64,000 nt of DNA from Corbicula japonica (taxonomy: Eukaryota > Mollusca > Bivalvia > Venerida > Cyrenidae). A program made the translations under genes and the position numbers. The DNA lies in contig JAZAYU010000911.1 in NCBI GenBank assembly GCA_038501625.1, positions 1-64,000 on the forward strand, read 5' to 3'. Numbering within the stretch: the first letter of the stretch is position 1; each line of letters begins with the position of its first letter. Under the pieces are notes generated by a model, which saw nothing but the letters and a program-made list of their open reading frames with translations, searched no databases and had not been told where the DNA came from. Positions 57,241-64,000 of the stretch are shown here, piece after piece.

Positions 57241-60200
57241 AATACACAGGGTTTCCACTAGCTGCTGAATCTAAATGGCCATTTTTTTCCATTTTCTTTC
57301 AATTATAAGCCATAAATACCCCTTATTGAAGGAAACTAGATGTATGTTCAATTGAACACGTTACCCTCTGCTACTATGTTGGAATAGATATGAAAGTACA
57401 AAAAGGGGCATAATTCCATCTTGACCAATAGAACTTGGCATCATAATGAGTGCGTTGTCATGAGCAATATAATTTGAAAGTTTCTTAAAAAATATTGAGA
57501 AATGGCAAAGTTACAGCCAATGTTAAGTTTTTGTGCAAAAACCCAAGTACAAAAAATCAAATGTGACTTTGGCACAAAGTATTTGGCATCATCATGAGCC
57601 TGTTGTCAAAAGCAATACAATTTAAAAGTTTCATGAAGAAATATTTAGAAATGGAAGTGATAGCCAATGTTAAGTTTTCGTGACAGACAGAAGTTTACAC
57701 AGATGGTCATTTGTTGGGTATTTTTTTTATATCTACACAATCCAAAAATGTACCCAATAAGTCACATCGGAATGAATGGGAATGTGATGATTAAGCACTA
57801 ATGTGGTAGCTAAAAAGTGCCTAGCGGTGTCTTGGGCAGATGGATTGACAAAGCGATCCCTCTGTATCCCTATCGCCATTTCTTTGAAAGGGCGACACAA
57901 AAATGACGTTCAAGGTTTCAAGTCATAAGCTATAATGATGTAGGAGTTATGCTCCAGAAAAGAAAATTACATGAAGGACAATAACTCTGAAGTCATGATC
58001 TGCACAATAATGGTTTTTGCACAGTGCACTCAAGCTTGATGTGATCTATGCAACTAGGAAGTTTTAATTAAATACCTTTGATAATGATGGAGTTATGCTT
58101 CTGAAAAAAACACAAAGGGGAATTACTCCAAATTCATAGTGTAGAGTGATTGTTCTTGTGCACTGCAGTTGGACCCTAATATGTTTAACTTGAACTATAA
58201 TATTATACACCTGGCCAATGTTATAACAACACTGATCAAAATAATTTATTATTCTACCACAGGTATTTAAATCTTTCCTCCATTATACTCCATTATGATG
58301 TGGGCAAACGGTGTGGATCCAGATCAGCTGGCTCACTTCCTTCTGATCTGGATCTACTATTTTTTGCCTTTGGAATCAATAGATTATTTCTGACCATACT
58401 GCCAGCAGACCCTGATCTGATAACACAGTTATGCCAACCGATCTGGATCTACAATGGTCACACGTGCAATAAAATGAATTAAACTGAGTTTTATCAAGTA
58501 AAGGTAAACACAAGTCTTTATATCGTTTATCAACCCTTTACAACATAGTAACACCTTTATTGCATGGGCAAACAGTGTAGATGATCCATTAGCTGGCACA
58601 TACGCATGGCTCTTACATGCCATTTGACCAGAATTTACACTTATCACCTTTTGATTCATAAGGTTATTTCAGACCAAAATGCGACGAGTCCAAGGATCAG
58701 ACGGTGCGGGTGTGCAAGCTGGTCTTGACCTACACTAGTCGCACAGCGTAAAAACATGTTATGTATGGTGTGCAGGGTAAATGCTGCATTACGCAACTTT
58801 AACAAAAAAAAATTGCCTACCCAAGGATGCAAGTGCGTATAGGTACGCTGTGCTTTAATTTTCATTGGGTTTTCTTCAAATTTAAAGGGTTTTTATGTAG
58901 ATATACACATTTCCTGGAGCTCTGATAGATACTACTATTTTCACAACAATTGGCAAACAGAATTGATTCAGCTCAAGAGGAACATATGTGCTCTCTGATC
59001 AGGATCGACCATGTTTGCTCTTTGATTTACTAGGTTATTTTTTACCAAACGGTGAACAGTGCAGAACCTGATCAGATGACATGGTCCTAAGTATGATGGA
59101 TGTGCCAGATGATCTGGATATACACTGTTTGCACATGCCATCAAATGTGCATATACATATATGTAGTAAAGTTAGGTTAATATGAACAATTCTATGCAAT
59201 TCTGCATTAAGTTTCTTAGCCGTTACACAGCGTCATGTTTCCTTTTTTGGCAGATTTTAGTATATTCTTAATATTGTATGAGTCTATGACTCCTACCTCA
59301 TTTAATTGTCCTTAGTTGATTAAGGCATGATGATAAAGGAGTTTTTAATGCCCTTTTTATAAAAAGAAGAAAAAAATTATATAAAGAAAAATAATTTCCA
59401 TCCTTGTTTTGAGTACCGGTAGATTAGAACCTTACCTGTGGTACTTGTGTTTCAATCTCCATAACTGTAAAACTTCTGACATCATCTGATCTTATGTTGC
59501 AGCACTTGTGTCTCTGGTTGGAAGATTGTTTGTATCTACACTGGTGCATCATTTTTAATCTCATTTAATTTATAAATAGGCAGATGTCTAAAGTCCTTTG
59601 TTGTCTGTGAATGCTGTCCCTGAACCTCTGTCAACCTTAGCTGCCAGATAAGTCCATGTTAAACTCCTAAATCTGGACAAAGCTAAGGGTTGTCCGTCTG
59701 TTTTTACTTTTCCAGTATTGTAGAACTCTGTTTTGTCCAGTCCTTTTAAAGCCAGCTCTATTCTTTCAAATCAATACTGCAAGGGCTGATTACATACTGT
59801 CATTTCAGAATTAGCAGGAACCAACCTGCTCTTTAAGTATGTACAATGAATATACTTTCTACCAGCTCTGTTCTTTGCAGTCAGCATCAGTCTTCTTCAA
59901 AGACCCTGATATCTTGCTGAAGGTTGTGGCCCACATACAAGGACAAATGCACCTAAATAAAAAAAAATGAATGATAATTATTGAGCAATCCTATTATTTT
60001 TAATTTTAACAAGATATCATTTGATATGATGGATGCTTCCCGAAGTATATGCTGGTCAATGACAATGCCCCTGTATCAGCATCTGTGTAGGTCTCTGTTA
60101 TAGTTATTAAATTATACTCTGGGCAGGAACAATCCACATTCGGCGTGATGGTTGGACACCCAGGAAGCAATCATCGAGCGTGTTTAATATAAGTAGGAAG

Positions 60201-62852
60201 AACTTATTTCACAATCAAAGAAAAATAACTAAGTTTAAACTAAACTTATTGTCTAATACAGCTTTCTTGGTAGAGATGACATAATTAAGTTTAAAGTTTA
60301 ACATCAATATAACAAGGTTCTACTTTCAAAGTTATAAGCAAAATTAAGTATCAGGTAAATTCATTTAAAAGGGGGGAATAACTCAAAATAAATATAAATT
60401 ATTAAATACAGATGACATATTGCATGTATTGTGTCAAAAGAACAAACACTTTCCAAGTTATAAGTAACATTAGGTGTCAAGTTAAAGTAACCCGAGGGGG
60501 GCATAACTAAACAAACTGAATCAGGAGTTATCATTCTTGCTGTCGGAAAAAGCTTTTGTTGCATATGATAAATACCTGTATTCATGTATTTAAATTTTAA
60601 TTAACTTATAGGACATGACTGTTTGCTACTCAAAATTTGATAAGGGCCACTTTTGATTTATTTAAGTTTTTATGCTTACATAGTGTTATACTTTGTTTTA
60701 GTTCAATAATTCAACAAATGACTAATTGATCGGTTTTATCAAATGAACAACACGCAAAAAACTTAAGTATCATAAACTGTTCTAAATGTTAGATATGTCC
60801 TAAAAATTTCCATATGGTATGTTATTTGTCACCTATGGTCACAGGTGACAGCTTTAGTAGAAATCATACATTGATTGGTCACAATGTTACACTGGGTAAA
60901 GAAGGAAGGGTATGGAAAAATATGTGAAAACTGGCCATATATGCTAAATGTTATAGCTTAACCTATACAATAATAATATTAATAACTAAGTACTACAAAA
61001 GTCACCATTCTCAAATTCTGAGTAGGCTAGTATACTTTAATTTGTTTTAAACTTTCCTGAATAATGTTTTACAATAATTTAATACAGAGCACATGTTTCC
61101 AAGTTGTCAAAATTAAACAACCAATCTCTAAAAACAACATTGAAACTAAACTGTTCCTTAAAACACCATGTTTACCCTTAAATAGCACATCTTTGATCAT
61201 ACAAATTAGATTACATTTGTATGATAAAGAACATATTTATTGCACCCCCTGCTGATAAGACAAGTGCCTTTCTAATGAGATTATGTAACATGGTCATAAA
61301 AACAGGGTACTTTATCTAATCAGCATAATGTGCATCAGTGAACAGTGACTGATCTGTCTGAACTTTGATGGGTGTGATTAAAGCTCTAGTTTTCATGCCA
61401 AGCAATAAAAATCAAATTCCCTAAAAGGATATCATAAGTTATGTAAATTACTTCAGTTGAATTTAATGAAATTAAAATCTGATGTTGTTTACAAAAATTA
61501 ACAAAATTAAGTCTAATTCACTACTTTGCAAACAGTGACAATGATTTCTATTTTATTACTATATTTCATTTTCAACATTTTTGTTAATATTTCCTTCCAA
61601 ATTTTACTTTTATTTTTTTATCCTCCTGCTCACACTGATTTTATTATATTAATTGTACAGCAGTCATCTTGTAATACAAGATTATTAAGAGCAACAGACC
61701 CAGTGACATGACTGGTAGTTGAACTATCTGTAGAGACAAGCATTTTCATGCAAATATAATTATATGATGTTTTCCAAGTATTTATTTAGTCTGGACAACG
61801 ACTACTACTTTCATGTTAATATAAGCAACATTAAATTTCATATTAAAGTCATATGAAAGGCAAATAACTCAAAAAATTCAAACAGACCTTAATATCATTC
61901 TTGGTTTCCATATGACTTTTTCATACAGGTGATATATATTGCCAAGCATTAAGTTAATTGGAAATGTGCTTCAAACGTTATAAGCAGCATTAAGTTTAAT
62001 ATCTTAATAAATAATTATGTTGAGAGACAACAGACACCACTGCCCTTTTTGTACAATAGGATCCCTTTTTTGTCAGATACATGTATTATCTAATCTGAAA
62101 ATTCTAATTGTAAGCAAACAGTGAATATCCTAAATTAATTATATAATTATGTTCAGCCTGACATGGATCTACACAGGTTGATAGCAGCATACATGTCAGC
62201 TCTAAACATCCATAGAAGGAAATTTATTAATTATTCTAAACTGAAAAGTGAATTATTTGTAAAATGTATTTGGGAGTGTTAAAAAGTCACACAGGATGCC
62301 CATTTTAACTTAAAACGGAGCCTTGCTAATTAAACTCAGTACTTTATAATTATTTAAGAATTTTAAAATGCGTGCAACCCGAGGGAAGATTTTCACTGGT
62401 TACATCTTGGTCAGATAACAAAAATAAGAAATCTAAAAGGAAACAGTTTAGATCTTGATCATATGGCACAGATTTGCCAACTGATCTGGATCTAAACTGT
62501 CCTTGCAATAAAGGTGTACCTATGGAGTAAAGGGTAAGTATTTATTAACAGGAGTTTCAATTGATGCAGATTCTTGCATATTGTTGCAAGCAGATTTGAT
62601 TTTTTTTTCAATTTTGACCCCACCTGCTTCTGAGCTTGTAGTGACTGATATATGAGAAGTTAGAAAATGTGGTCAAACTTTGAAATAATAAAGATAAATT
62701 TTGTGTGTGTTGCATTTGATATATATGAAGTAATAACCTATTTGATGCTTGAAAATAAATTGAGACGAAGTTAGAGCAATTTTATTAGTTGTAAATTTCA
62801 ATTATTAAAGATATGACTCATATCAATCCAATTATGACCTCTTGGAAAATTC

Positions 62853-63210
62853 TCAACAGGGTTCACAACACCCCTGGTTTTCAATAGCTAATGAAATCCC
62901 TGTATTAACTTTTTCCTCCATTGACACACCTTTATTCCATGGGCAAAAGGTGTATATCCAGATCAGCCAGTAGATCTACATCCTGACTTCTGATCAGGAT
63001 CTGCAATTTTCGCTTTTTTGATTTGTTGGGTTATTTCTCGCCAAAATGTGACCAGTGCAGATCCTGATCAGACGGCATGGATGTGCTGGCTGATCTGGAT
63101 CTACACTGTTGGCCCATGCGATAAAGGTGTGTCTATGGAGAAAAGGGTTAATACATGTACAATAATTTCATTAGCTATTGAAAACCAGGGGTCATGTGAC
63201 AACTGTTGAG
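62853..63210. repeat. ~358-bp foldback element, copy 2
   Basis: Counterpart of 48207-48565, from CTCAACAGGGTTCACAACAC to CAACTGTTGAG. Arm differences relative to copy 1 are few. Confidence 0.8.
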
Positions 63211-64000
63211 TGCGATCTACACAGTGGTCACATGCGTATTTATGGTTGAAAGGATAAACCAATTATTCCTTGGATATACACGTTTTCAAACAGGTGACTG
63301 GTGTAGATCTAGATCTGCAAAACACACCAATTATGACCATTTCCATCTGATTTGGATCTACACAGTTTACTTCTAAGTTCCTGTTCTGAAATTACCTAAT
63401 GAGTTTAAAAGCAGATAGTATAGATCCAAATCAGAATGCACTGATGTGTAGGCTGATCTTGATCTTAAATTCTCATGGGTTAACAGCCACATGAACAATT
63501 TAGGGTTAATTAGTCAGTCTAAGCCCTCTCAGAATTCTGTGTAAAATTTCTCAAACGAATGTACATTTGTATAATTTGTGTACACCTTTTAAATTGGATA
63601 AAGTTTTTATTTAGTCAGAAAGTCAAATCTGTGTTCGAAAAGCAGTAATTATAGATCTAAGTGAAAATCAGACTTTGACAGAGAAATGTCTTAAAACACT
63701 ATTAAGACCATAAATTAGGAACCATTGCCAAGATAATGCATATTTAGACCTGTTATCAGATGATCAAATGGGATTCTTGCACCCCTGCTGAAACAACAGA
63801 TTATAATGTCTTAACATCACAAATCCCCTAAGGCCATATACATGTGTAACATGACTGACATTTTTAGCATACTAAAAAAATAATGGATTCAATAATTTGT
63901 ATTCAATTTTCAATCATTAGTATACTCCATGATTGTATAATATTTAGCAAATGTTTGAAATGCTAAAAAAATAAACTTAATAACATCAAAAGATACTCAA

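Larger units (their letters stand above)
54871..64000 (+). repeat. 10-kb direct duplication, copy 2 (runs off the window)
   Basis: Matches 39320-49376. It lacks the 42268-43509 segment (junction at about 58171) and has extra satellite units near 55800-56280. Repeats, foldbacks and small artefact frames are as in copy 1. The window ends inside the duplication, so its right boundary is unknown. Confidence 0.95.

Overview
This is an AT-rich, intron-containing, repeat-dense eukaryotic window, most likely from a bivalve mollusc. The evidence is a bivalve-style B-box (TRIM-like) reading frame, tandem ~166-bp repeats ending in GGAC/GTCC runs, a tRNA-headed SINE-like element, foldback repeats and 5'-truncated non-LTR retrotransposons. 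The species cannot be fixed from sequence alone. Most open reading frames of 60-130 codons here are chance frames in repeats. The real coding content is small and split into short exons.

Left third (1-29,114): a head-to-tail array of three related plus-strand genes. Each encodes a coiled-coil segment (two exons), a short charged exon, and a two-exon C-terminal domain resembling the MIB/HERC2 domain. Unit A is cut by the window edge (exons at 421, 1410, 4184). Unit B has exons at 11482, 12042, 12768, 16365 and 18635. Unit C has exons at 22525, 23222, 25725, 26853 and 28989. The intron after the second coiled-coil exon starts with GC rather than GT in B and C, and apparently in A at the very first bases of the window. 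Upstream of unit B lies a broken B-box/TRIM-like gene (7165-10000), disrupted by a ~1.03-kb insertion with a 7-bp target duplication, a frameshift and a stop. Minisatellite arrays of related sequence precede units B and C. Introns hold a compound G-rich pentanucleotide array, a 166-bp satellite and a TIR element.

Middle (29,115-39,319): a dead non-LTR retrotransposon, an L1-type zinc-knuckle relic, and a complete three-exon minus-strand gene (32178-35874) for a divergent 205-residue Rab-like small GTPase ending in CYC. Foldback and MITE-like elements and a SINE-like sequence follow. No other gene is recognisable.

Right third (39,320-64,000): a ~10-kb block (39320-49376) occurs again at 54871-64000 in the same orientation with near identity. 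The copies lie on opposite sides of a scaffold gap of exactly 500 N (50634-51133), so an unpurged alternative haplotype is as likely as a true segmental duplication. The block is built from repeats: a satellite carrying the dyad GTTCCGC-TG-GCGGAAC, tandem repeats of 130-150 bp, and large foldback elements. No convincing gene lies within it. Around the gap, CpG-richer sequence with a CCAAT-type site and two possible first exons suggests an unresolved promoter. Between gap and second copy, a ~430-bp inverted repeat (51509-51945 / 54437-54870) encloses a minus-strand non-LTR fragment.

The array genes, the TRIM relic and the GTPase show no operon-like coupling. Functional links among them are not supported beyond the general observation that B-box and MIB/HERC2-type domains occur in ubiquitin-ligase proteins.
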